NCBI GenBank assembly: GCA_946061345.1
Contig: CAMGRA010000019.1
Coordinates: forward strand, 1 to 12,247
Length of the DNA stretch: 12,247 bases
Source of the DNA: an uncultured Clostridia bacterium
GTDB lineage: Bacteria; Bacillota; Clostridia; Oscillospirales; Oscillospiraceae
Direction of reading: 5' to 3'
Below the pieces are notes generated by a model. The model searched no databases. It was not told the origin of the DNA and was given only the letters and a program-made list of their open reading frames with translations. Each line of letters begins with the position of its first letter. Position 1 is the stretch's first letter. A program made the position numbers and the translations under genes. Below are positions 1 through 6,150 of the stretch, one piece after another.

Positions 1-548
1 GACAGCAGGCAGCGGCCGGAATAGGAAACGCACATGGCTCCGTGGGCAAAGGTCTCGATCTTCAGCGCCCGGGGCGTGTTTTCGCGGATGGTACGGATCT
101 CCTCCAGCGACAGCTCCCGGGCCAGAACGACACGGTCAGCGCCCAGCCCGTACCAGGCGTTGGCACACGCGTAATTGGCCACGCTGACCTGGGTGGAGAT
201 ATGGCGCTCACAGTGGGGCGCGTACTTTTCCGCCGCACGGAACACGCCCAGATCCGCGATGATCAGGGCATCAACACCGTTTTCCTCCAGGCGCTCCAGA
301 TGGGCAGGAAGTCCCCCCAGCTCGTCGTTGCGCGGCATGGTATTGACGGTGACATGGACCTTAACGCCGTGGGCATGGGCAAAGCGGACCGCCTCCGGCA
401 GCTCCTCCGGGGAAAAATTCCCCGCAAAGGAGCGCATACCGAAGCTTGTCCCGGCCAGATATACCGCGTCCGCGCCGTAAAGGACCGCCATTTTCAGCCG
501 TTCCATATCGCCGGCGGGCGCCAGCAGCTCCGGCTTATCCGTTCTCAT
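1..548 (-). CDS. U32 family peptidase / tRNA-rRNA hydroxylation protein, 3' end outside window
   Basis: Partial gene: 182 codons are present and it runs off the left edge. Reading from ATG at 548, the product opens with an LLAPAGD motif (residues 8-14) and YGADAVYLAG (24-33). It reaches the complete U32 signature at about residues 165-182 (E-x-F-x2-G-x-M-C-x4-G-x-C-x-L). Cys173 and Cys180 match the first two cysteines that bind an iron-sulfur cluster in the UbiU branch of this family. U32 proteins, despite the name, include RNA hydroxylation factors (TrhP, RlhA) and ubiquinone hydroxylation factors. In Bacillus the yrrN/yrrO members lie just after the mltG homologue, as here, so a tRNA wobble-uridine hydroxylation role is the best guess. 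The start overlaps the mltG stop by 14 bp; the ribosome site is weak, so translation is probably coupled to mltG. The family is certain, the exact subfamily is not. Confidence 0.93.
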   Translation of the reverse strand, partial: MRTDKPELLAPAGDMERLKMAVLYGADAVYLAGTSFGMRSFAGNFSPEELPEAVRFAHAHGVKVHVTVNTMPRNDELGGLPAHLERLEENGVDALIIADLGVFRAAEKYAPHCERHISTQVSVANYACANAWYGLGADRVVLARELSLEEIRTIRENTPRALKIETFAHGAMCVSYSGRCLL

Positions 549-1989
549 TCTGTGACCCCAGGAAAGCGTTGTGCTCGTCATAGGTGGAGGAGAAATGATG
601 GTAGCCGGTGGACTTGTCCAGGGCGTAGTAATAGTAGCTGCTCTCCGACGGATAGAGGGCGGCCGTGATGCTGGAAAGGCCCGGATTGGAGATAGGTCCG
701 GCAGGCAGACCAGCATGATTATAGGTGTTATAGGGGCTGTCCACCTGCAGGTCCGACGACGTAAGAGCGCCGTCGATACCGCCCAGGGCATAGACCACGG
801 TGGCATCGATGTTCAGATAGGGGAAGTCAGCGGGCTTGCACAGTCGGTTATAGATGACCGAGGCGATATTGCCGCTCTCGTCGGCGCCGGCGGATTCCTT
901 TTCCACCATGGAGGCCACAGTGATCAGCTCATAGACAGTCATCCGGTGGGCGGAGATATAATCCTCACCGTAGCCGGCGCTCGAAAGGCGCTGGGCCAGA
1001 TTCTCGTTGAGTACCTCCAACTGAGCCTGTGCTTCCTCGGAGAACTTCTTTTCAAAGTTCACCAGGAGCTTGTCCAGCACCCGCTCGGGGCTGTCGTTCT
1101 CATAGAAATCGTAGGTGTCCGGGAAGAGGAAGCCCTCCAGGCGGTTAGACGCGCCATAGGGCAGCCCCTCCAGGAACCAGTAGTCAAATTCCGTATTGGC
1201 GGCGCAGGCCTCCAGGTCAGCCGCCGAACAGACGTTGTTTTTCTCCATCAGGGCAAAGATCTGGGCGCTGGTCATGCCCTCGGGGATCATCACGCGGACG
1301 GTGGTGCGGTTGGGGCTGTTGGCGATCATGCCGTTGACCAGCGCGTGATAGTCATAATTGTAGCTGATGACATAGGTACCCGGGTCCATGGTGGTATCGT
1401 TGTCGATATAGCTGCAGTAGAACTCAAAGAGCCAGGGATACTTGATAACGCCATGGTCCTTGAGCATCTGAGCAATGTCCTCCACGGTGTCGTCCGGGCC
1501 GATGGTAACAGTCAAAGTTTCGCTGGAGCGTCCAAAAGCCAGCACATCCTGGGCACATTCCCAGGCGCCGTAGCCCAGCCCCACCGCCACAAGGCCGACA
1601 ATGACCAGGTACAGGATCACCTTGACAAACAGCGGGATGATGCGCTTTCTGTGCTTTCTCCGGGGCTTGTCGGGAGGCGGCATATCGTCCCCGCTATTCA
1701 CAGGCAGATCTTCATCGTAGTACTCTTCCTCGTCGGCAGTGGACGGTTCCTCATATTCCCCGTAGCTGTCGAAGGCGTCGCCGAAGTCCGGCCTGAAATC
1801 CTCATCCTGAGGCACCAAGGGCATGGGCTCCGCCACAGAGTGACGGGGATGAGAGGGAGCAGACGGCTCGTCACCGGTCTGCAGCATTTCGCCGGGGGCG
1901 CTGTCGATCTGCTGCTTTGCCTCGGCAAGCAGCTCATCGAGGGACTGATCCTCGGGAGCGTCTGAATTGGGATAATGATTGTCTGTCAT
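535..1989 (-). CDS. mltG: endolytic murein transglycosylase MltG
   Basis: 484 residues. The order is an acidic, proline-rich cytoplasmic tail (about 1-108), a basic patch (109-116, RRKHRK-type), one membrane helix (about 118-145), a LysM-like region (about 157-210), and the YceG/MltG catalytic domain. Conserved landmarks are LEGFLFPDTY (284-293), VASMVEKES (358-366, with Glu363 placed as the catalytic glutamate of the E. coli VEKE motif), ASVIYNRL (376-383), and GLPAGPISNPG (427-437). MltG cuts nascent glycan strands at the outer face of the membrane and releases them from the synthase. The E. coli protein is about 340 residues; the excess here is the N-terminal tail. The start is supported by AAGGAGAG (about 1996-2003) upstream of ATG 1989. 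It lies downstream of the DJ-1 gene across a palindrome-rich spacer and overlaps the U32 gene, so it is probably part of the same transcript or has its own promoter inside the spacer. Confidence 0.96.
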   Translation of the reverse strand: MTDNHYPNSDAPEDQSLDELLAEAKQQIDSAPGEMLQTGDEPSAPSHPRHSVAEPMPLVPQDEDFRPDFGDAFDSYGEYEEPSTADEEEYYDEDLPVNSGDDMPPPDKPRRKHRKRIIPLFVKVILYLVIVGLVAVGLGYGAWECAQDVLAFGRSSETLTVTIGPDDTVEDIAQMLKDHGVIKYPWLFEFYCSYIDNDTTMDPGTYVISYNYDYHALVNGMIANSPNRTTVRVMIPEGMTSAQIFALMEKNNVCSAADLEACAANTEFDYWFLEGLPYGASNRLEGFLFPDTYDFYENDSPERVLDKLLVNFEKKFSEEAQAQLEVLNENLAQRLSSAGYGEDYISAHRMTVYELITVASMVEKESAGADESGNIASVIYNRLCKPADFPYLNIDATVVYALGGIDGALTSSDLQVDSPYNTYNHAGLPAGPISNPGLSSITAALYPSESSYYYYALDKSTGYHHFSSTYDEHNAFLGSQNENG

Positions 1990-2009
1990 AACTCTCTCCT
2001 TTTAATACT

Positions 2010-2150
2010 GATTCCTGATTAAATTATTTAATCAGGAATCCCGTGTGCTGCGCACACTCACATCGTGCTTAAGGCACGCTGTGCCGTCTTGTGCAGAATC
2101 TGACGCGCCTTCGGCGCTATAAAAAGCTTTAAAGCTTTTTATCAGATTCT
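2010..2150. repeat. cluster of nested palindromes between mltG and DJ-1 gene
   Basis: Almost the whole spacer is self-complementary. Hairpin A is a perfect 14-bp stem (2010-2023 with 2027-2040, GATTCCTGATTAAA, 3-base loop). Hairpin B is 6 bp (2043-2048 with 2052-2057, GTGTGC/GCACAC). Hairpin C is 9 bp with one mismatch (2059-2068 with 2074-2083, loop TTAAG). Unit D is bounded by a 9-bp arm pair (AGAATCTGA 2095-2103 with TCAGATTCT 2142-2150) and encloses GCGCC-TTC-GGCGC (2105-2117) and a perfect 24-bp palindrome (2119-2142) centred on CTTTAAAG. This resembles a REP/BIME-like or MITE-type palindromic element. It does not look like a simple terminator, because no stem is followed by a clear T-run on the minus strand. 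The outer arm of D contains the last codons of the DJ-1 gene. The structure is seen directly; its identity as a dispersed repeat is inferred. Confidence 0.8.
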
Positions 2151-2693
2151 AGTATAACCATACACCGCACCTGCGGCGACCTGTTTGGCCTTTTCCTCGC
2201 CGCGCAAAACCTTGACCAGGGCCAGGCCGAAATCAAACGCGGCACCCGGGGCTTTTCCGGTGATGACACGGCCGTCGATGGCCGCGTTTTCCTCGCAGAT
2301 GACGGCACTTCCCATCTGCGTCTCACAGCCGGGATAGCAGGTGGCCCGCTTGCCGTCAGTGATGCCCAGACCGGCCAGCACCGTAGGCCCGGCGCAGATA
2401 GCCGCCGCATAGCCGCCGCTTTCGTAGACCTGGCTGACCGCTTTCAGCACCGTTTCGCTTTTGAGGATGGACGCGACGCCGCCCAATCCGCCGGGCAGCA
2501 CCAGCATTTCCGCCTTTGTCAGGTCCGTTTCCTCCGCGACGCAGTCGGCGCAAACGGTGATGCCGTGGCCGCCGGTGATCTCCCGGCCACCGATGCCCGC
2601 AAAACGGACGTCGACACCCGCTCTGCGCAGCAAATCACAGGGGACGATGGCTTCCGTTTCCTCGAAGCCCTCACCTAAAATGATGTAGACCAT
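2142..2693 (-). CDS. DJ-1/PfpI family protein
   Basis: 183 residues, the normal length for the DJ-1/YajL branch. The pattern GEGFEETEAIVPCDLLRRAG (7-26) matches the DJ-1 N-terminus, with Glu14 in the place of human Glu18. AAICAGP (97-103) is the nucleophile elbow, with Cys100 in the place of human Cys106. LVLPGG (64-69) and a C-terminal FDFGLALVKVL helix complete the fold. Family members are cytosolic and have been credited with glyoxalase III, deglycase or chaperone activity, or with sensing oxidation; the substrate here cannot be read from sequence. The ribosome site GGAGGG (2701-2706) lies in the end of the kinase gene, whose stop is 3 bp upstream, so translation is coupled. The final codons AGA ATC and stop TGA lie in the outer arm of the palindromic element, which suggests the element reshaped the C-terminus. 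Confidence 0.93.
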   Translation of the reverse strand: MVYIILGEGFEETEAIVPCDLLRRAGVDVRFAGIGGREITGGHGITVCADCVAEETDLTKAEMLVLPGGLGGVASILKSETVLKAVSQVYESGGYAAAICAGPTVLAGLGITDGKRATCYPGCETQMGSAVICEENAAIDGRVITGKAPGAAFDFGLALVKVLRGEEKAKQVAAGAVYGYTRI

Positions 2694-2696
2694 GCT

Positions 2697-3365
2697 TTAT
2701 CCCTCCAGGCAGGTGCGAACCAACTCATAAATCTCGTTGTGGATGTCCTCGATGGAACGCATTTTTCCGTCGCGGGCGCAGTTGATGATGGTCCAGCCAT
2801 AGAATCTTGCCGCCTCCAGTCCGGTCTTGCGGCAAAGGCGCAGATAGTCCATGTTTTGCTCATGGATGTCTGCGTGGGTGTGGGTGTCGTGTTCCCGACG
2901 TCGAAGCATCTGGCCGGTCAGCTCCGTCGGCACATCCAAATATATGACGATATCCGGCTCGGGAAGTTCCATATGATGATATTCAAAGTCGTACAGCCAG
3001 CGGAAGAAATCCTCCCGGGTCTCATCCGGCTCCTTGGAGGCCTGGTGGACAGCATTGGAAGTGGTATAGCGGTCGGAGAGCATCAGTCCGCCGTTCTGAT
3101 AGTATTCCCGCCAGACCTTGCGGTATGACGCATAGCGGTCCACAGCGTAAAAAGTAGAGGCCGCGTAGGCATTGACATCCGACGGACGGGCGCCGAACTC
3201 GCCGCCCAGATACATACGGATCAGTGCCGATGACGGCTCGGAATACTGCGGGAACACCATGGTGCGGAAGTCCACCTGCATGGCCTGCAGCCGTTTGGTC
3301 AGAAGTGAAAACTGCGTCGATTTTCCGGAGCCGTCCGTTCCCTCAAACACAATCAGCTTTCCCAT
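2697..3365 (-). CDS. tmk: thymidylate kinase-like deoxynucleotide kinase
   Basis: 222 residues from ATG 3365 (224 from ATG 3371). The Walker A loop is GTDGSGKST (9-17), a DRY motif at 98-100 (LSDRYTTSNAVHQ) matches the thymidylate kinase DR(Y/H) site, VIYLDVP (139-145) is the core strand, and RRREHDTHTH (155-164) is a lid-like basic segment. The enzyme would phosphorylate dTMP to dTDP in the cytosol for DNA synthesis. The usual bacterial REPGG segment after the P-loop helix is absent; FPQYSEPSSALIRMYLGGEF (38-57) stands in its place, so this is a divergent branch and other deoxynucleotides are possible. AGGGG about 7 bases before ATG 3365 favours that start. ATG 3371 overlaps the upstream stop as ATGA. 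A longer reading from 3494 would run through the preceding gene and is rejected. Confidence 0.85.
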   Translation of the reverse strand: MGKLIVFEGTDGSGKSTQFSLLTKRLQAMQVDFRTMVFPQYSEPSSALIRMYLGGEFGARPSDVNAYAASTFYAVDRYASYRKVWREYYQNGGLMLSDRYTTSNAVHQASKEPDETREDFFRWLYDFEYHHMELPEPDIVIYLDVPTELTGQMLRRREHDTHTHADIHEQNMDYLRLCRKTGLEAARFYGWTIINCARDGKMRSIEDIHNEIYELVRTCLEG

Positions 3366-3367
3366 GT

Positions 3368-4096
3368 TCATTCCCCTTTCATTCTCTTTTTCAGTGCGGC
3401 AAAAACAAATTTCGGCAGACGGAGCATACGGCCGAAGCGGCGCGGCTCCTTGATAAGGCGGTAGAGCCATTCCAACTGGAGGCGGATCATCCACCGTGGC
3501 GCGCGCTTCACCGTTCCGGCGATGCCGTCCAGGGTGCCGCCCAAGCCCGCCATAAGGCGAACATTCAAGTCCTGTCTGTGGCGGTACATGAAGTATTCCT
3601 GCTTCGGCGCGCCGAGACAGACGTAAAGGGCATCGGCCTTGGCTTCGTTGATCTTCCTCACGACCTCATCTTCGTCCCGGAAATAGCCGTCTGCCGTACC
3701 GCAGATGCACAGGCCGGGATGCTTCTCCAGCATCTTCTCCGCCGCCAGCTCCGCAACGCCGGGCTTGCTGCCCAAAAGATAGAGGCGGCTGCCCAGCTCC
3801 TCATAGACCGGCAGCATATTCTGGGCAAACTCAATACCGGCCACCTTCTGCTTCAGAGGCGTTTTCAGAATTTTCGCCCCCAGCACCACGCCCGCGCCGT
3901 CGGGAAGCACCAGGTCCGCCTCGTTCAGCACCCGGCGGAATTCCTCATCGCTAAGGGCTTCATAGGCCATTTCCGCGTTGGGCGTGACCACATAGGCGGC
4001 CTTGTCGCCAGTCAGCAGCTCACGGCCCCGCGCCAGGGCTTCGACCATGGTGAGATTGTCATATTGCACACCCAAAACATCCGTTTTCATGCGCAT
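3368..4096 (-). CDS. WecG/TagA/CpsF family glycosyltransferase
   Basis: 242 residues, typical of the GT26 family. Landmarks in order are TPNAEM (38-43), DLVLPDGAGVV (61-71, with Asp66 in the position of the proposed catalytic base of TagA), KVAGIEF (84-90), LYLLGSKPGV (105-114), GAPKQE (162-167), and LGGTLDGIAGTVKRAP (185-200). A basic tail with aromatic residues (about 201-240) resembles the membrane-associating appendage of TagA. Family members move N-acetylmannosamine or a related sugar onto a lipid-linked intermediate in making wall teichoic acid or another surface polymer, at the inner face of the membrane. The acceptor here is unknown, as no other polymer genes are in view. ATG 4096 and ATG 4090 are both possible; the AGAGGT before them is better spaced for 4090. 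This is the first gene of the leftward unit. Confidence 0.94.
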   Translation of the reverse strand: MRMKTDVLGVQYDNLTMVEALARGRELLTGDKAAYVVTPNAEMAYEALSDEEFRRVLNEADLVLPDGAGVVLGAKILKTPLKQKVAGIEFAQNMLPVYEELGSRLYLLGSKPGVAELAAEKMLEKHPGLCICGTADGYFRDEDEVVRKINEAKADALYVCLGAPKQEYFMYRHRQDLNVRLMAGLGGTLDGIAGTVKRAPRWMIRLQLEWLYRLIKEPRRFGRMLRLPKFVFAALKKRMKGE

Positions 4097-4121
4097 ACCT
4101 CTTCCATTTTATTCTTATCAT

Positions 4122-4150
4122 ATTTTATCACACATTTTTTGCTTTGTCTA
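4122..4150 (-). promoter_or_regulatory. sigma-A-like promoter for the leftward tagA-tmk-DJ-1 unit
   Basis: On the minus strand a TAGACA -35 box (4145-4150) stands 17 bases before a TAAAAT -10 box (4122-4127), about 30 bases before the glycosyltransferase start. The match is good at both boxes and the spacing is ideal. This is a prediction only. Confidence 0.65.
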
Positions 4151-4160
4151 TGCCTCATTT

Positions 4161-4188
4161 CACATTCTGCGCCCGGCGGCATACTATG
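4161..4188 (+). promoter_or_regulatory. possible mother-cell (sigma-K/sigma-E-like) promoter
   Basis: CATACTAT (4180-4187) is close to the sporulation -10 elements (sigma-K CATAnnnTA, sigma-E CATACAnT). An AC at 4162-4163 lies 16 bases before CATA, which is the sigma-K spacing. No convincing TTGACA/TATAAT pair was found for this gene. The match is short and could be chance; it rests mainly on the idea that the gene downstream is sporulation-linked. Confidence 0.35.
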
Positions 4189-4238
4189 TTGTGAAAGCAC
4201 TTTTTTGCTTAATCGTTCCATCAGGAGGTAGTTTTATC

Positions 4239-5063
4239 ATGCCGGAAAACACCATTGAGCCCACTGGCGGCGTTGACGCAAGCCGGCAGGTCTGTGTCCA
4301 TACCCGCCAAATCACCGACAGCTGTCTGGATAAGGACTGCGTGGAGGACCTGCGGGTCTATCTGACCCAGCAGTCCCAGGCGGCTCTGGACAATTCCACC
4401 AATGTCAAGACCCGCTGCGCCGAGCTGTTGTTCGCCAACGTCTGTGTAGAGCCGCTGCACTACAAGGCAGGTTTCTACGCCGTCGATCTGACCTTCTACT
4501 ATCGGATCATCGGCGACGCCATTTTGTGCGGCACCCGTCCCACCACCATCACCGGTATCGCTATCTTTGCCAAGCGGGTGGTCCTCTACGGAGGCCACGG
4601 CCGCGCCAAGATCTTTACCGGCTCCGATACCATGCCCACCGCTGACCTGCTCCAGCGCCGCGATATGCCCGAGGCCGTTCTGGAGGCGCTGGACCCGATG
4701 ATCCTGTCGGCCAAGGTCCGGGAGGTCTGCGAGTGCCACCGCGGAGAAACGGAGCTGGCGGACATTCCCGCCTGCATCGCCGAGAGCTTCGGGGAACCGC
4801 TGGTCATGACCGGGGAATCCAAGCGTCTCTATGTGACCATCGGCCAGTTCTCCACCGTCCGTCTGGAGCGGGAGACCCAACTGACCCTGCCGGTCTGCGA
4901 GTATTGCGCGCCCACCCGGGAGTGCTGCGACGAGGAATGCTGCGAGGAGGATCCCTGCGAGATGTTCAGCCGCATCGACTTCCCCATGCGGGCATTTTTC
5001 CCGGAAAGCCGCGGCGCCAACTGCAAGGAGGAACACACGGAGCCCCAGAGCTGCAGCTGCTGA
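4239..5063 (+). CDS. cysteine-rich protein of unknown function, possibly spore-associated
   Basis: 274 residues from ATG 4239, set by AGGAGG at 4223-4228, ten bases upstream. The N-terminal two thirds (about 15-165) reads as a folded domain: DSCLDKDCVEDLRVYL (27-42), VKTRCAELLFANVCVEPL (56-73) and FYAVDLTFYYRIIGDA (79-94). The C-terminal third is cysteine-rich and acidic. There are 19 cysteines, seven of them at 220-240 (220, 223, 229, 230, 234, 235, 240), and the chain ends CSC. No signal peptide or membrane helix is seen. The domain layout recalls uncharacterised proteins of spore-forming Clostridia, but I cannot name a family. Dense cysteine is common in coat or exosporium proteins that cross-link by disulfides and in metal-binding proteins; which applies is not known. 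It is a single-gene unit with its own terminator. Confidence 0.85.
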   Translation: MPENTIEPTGGVDASRQVCVHTRQITDSCLDKDCVEDLRVYLTQQSQAALDNSTNVKTRCAELLFANVCVEPLHYKAGFYAVDLTFYYRIIGDAILCGTRPTTITGIAIFAKRVVLYGGHGRAKIFTGSDTMPTADLLQRRDMPEAVLEALDPMILSAKVREVCECHRGETELADIPACIAESFGEPLVMTGESKRLYVTIGQFSTVRLERETQLTLPVCEYCAPTRECCDEECCEEDPCEMFSRIDFPMRAFFPESRGANCKEEHTEPQSCSC

Positions 5064-5099
5064 ACTATTCTATGCGGCCCGGGGTCGTCCGAAAGACAG

Positions 5100-5133
5100 A
5101 AAAAAGAGGCTGTCACGCACAGCCTCTTTTTTT
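5100..5133 (+). terminator. Rho-independent terminator after the cysteine-rich gene
   Basis: Stem AGAGGCTGT (5105-5113) pairs with ACAGCCTCT (5119-5127) around the loop CACGC. It is followed by a T-run to 5133 and preceded by an A-run from 5100, so the stem can extend to 13 bp. The A-run could let it act on leftward transcripts as well. Confidence 0.93.
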
Positions 5134-5360
5134 CAGACCCTCGATAAAGCCCGAAACCGTCAAAATCAGAAAACATTTTTTGTCATTCATAATTAAGACT
5201 TCATCAACATAATAGAGATCTTCCAAACTTTTCTCCGTTGAATAATGTAATTTATCTTGATTTTTGACTTACTGCGCAACTCTCGCCTTACCGTACCTAT
5301 GTACGCCGACAGGCGAGAGTTGCTTGTCTTTCGGGCTTTCTCAACAGTCTCCCAGCGTGC
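5134..5360. other. gene-free AT-rich spacer
   Basis: No credible coding frame is seen between the terminator and the iclR stop. The left two thirds (5134-5270) is AT-rich and has no motif I can name. The right part holds the hairpin at 5276-5323, listed separately. Confidence 0.6.
5276..5323. repeat. long perfect inverted repeat downstream of the iclR gene
   Basis: GCAACTCTCGCCT (5276-5288) pairs perfectly with AGGCGAGAGTTGC (5311-5323), a 13-bp stem. Inside the 22-base loop a second short stem forms, CGTAC (5292-5296) with GTACG (5301-5305). No T-run follows closely on either strand, so it is a poor intrinsic terminator, though it could protect the 3' end of the leftward selenium operon transcript. 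It may also be a dispersed palindromic repeat. Confidence 0.75.
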
Positions 5361-6128
5361 CTAAGGATGCTTCTGCAGATTCAATGTGACGGCGGCAGCC
5401 GCCGTGAGGACGGCCCGTTTCATGTCATTAAACCGCTCGACGCTCTGAGCCGCCATACAAATGACGCCGATGGCGTAGCGGCACTCCCCTGCCGCGTCGA
5501 AAATGGGAGCGGCAATAGATTTCAGCCCCAGCTTATATTCTTCATGTTCCTCCGCATAGCCCGCCTGACGGATAGCCTCCAAGGAGGAGAGAAGCCTTTC
5601 TGTCGAGGTGAGTGTATGTTCCGTAAAGGCGGCCAGGGGCTGCTTATGGACCAGACGCTCGGCGGTGTAGCCGGGCAGATTGGCCAGAATGACCTTGCCC
5701 TGGGAGGTGCAGTGCAGCGGCAGCCGCGTCCCCACCTCGGAGACGATACGGAAGCCCACATGAGGTTCCTCGCAGACGGTCAGGATCAGCTCGTCGCCGG
5801 AAAGCCGCGCCAGATAGGCAGACTCCCCCACCTCGTCGACGATCCTCTGCAAATAGGGCGCGCAGAGCTCCGGCACGCCCCAGCTCTGATTGACGGCACT
5901 GCCAAGCTCAAAGAGATGATAACCGAGGCGATACTTGCCGTCGCCGGAATTCTGCTCCAAAACGCCCGAATCCAGCATGGAGGCGAGCAGGCCGTGGATC
6001 GTGCTCTTGGCCCAGCCGGTCCTGGCCTCCAGTTCCCGCAGGGACAGAGGGCGGCGCTCCTGCCAGAAGCAGTCCAGCAGCACGATGGCCTTTTCAATGG
6101 CGTGGACACGCCTTCCGCGCGTTTCCAT
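5361..6128 (-). CDS. IclR family transcriptional regulator
   Basis: 255 residues from ATG 6128, chosen because GAGGTG lies eight bases upstream; a longer frame to 6194 would overlap selD. The N-terminal winged helix (about 8-70) has the recognition segment LRELEARTGWAKSTIHGLL (30-48) and wing GDGKYRLGYHLFELG (62-76). The C-terminal GAF-like effector domain (about 85-250) has the typical LHCTSQGKVILANL (138-151). IclR proteins are cytosolic dimers that bind DNA and a small metabolite, often in the catabolism of purines, allantoin or aromatic compounds. As the last gene of the yqeC-yqeB-selD unit (22 bp after selD), it may tie selenium cofactor supply to purine or other hydroxylase substrates. 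The ligand is not predictable from sequence. Confidence 0.94.
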   Translation of the reverse strand: METRGRRVHAIEKAIVLLDCFWQERRPLSLRELEARTGWAKSTIHGLLASMLDSGVLEQNSGDGKYRLGYHLFELGSAVNQSWGVPELCAPYLQRIVDEVGESAYLARLSGDELILTVCEEPHVGFRIVSEVGTRLPLHCTSQGKVILANLPGYTAERLVHKQPLAAFTEHTLTSTERLLSSLEAIRQAGYAEEHEEYKLGLKSIAAPIFDAAGECRYAIGVICMAAQSVERFNDMKRAVLTAAAAVTLNLQKHP

Positions 6129-6150
6129 AGAAGTCACCTCACAGACAGAA

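Noticed and set aside
571..1965. Long open frame on the plus strand, 464 codons, opposite mltG
   Set aside because: It is antisense to a gene with clear MltG motifs and its translation has no recognisable domain; high GC keeps the opposite frame open.
2119..2142. 24-bp palindrome as a simple intrinsic terminator of the DJ-1 gene
   Set aside because: The stem is AT-rich and its T residues are inside the stem, and it is nested in a larger palindrome, so a composite repeat explains it better, although some termination cannot be excluded.
3366..3494. N-terminal extension of the thymidylate kinase frame up to 3494
   Set aside because: The extra 41-43 residues overlap the end of the glycosyltransferase gene and lie before the conserved MGKLIVFEGTDGSGKST start, which has its own ribosome site.
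4221..5036. Minus-strand frame of 271 codons opposite the cysteine-rich gene
   Set aside because: The plus-strand frame has an AGGAGG site, a sensible start and a terminator directly after its stop; the minus frame has none of these.
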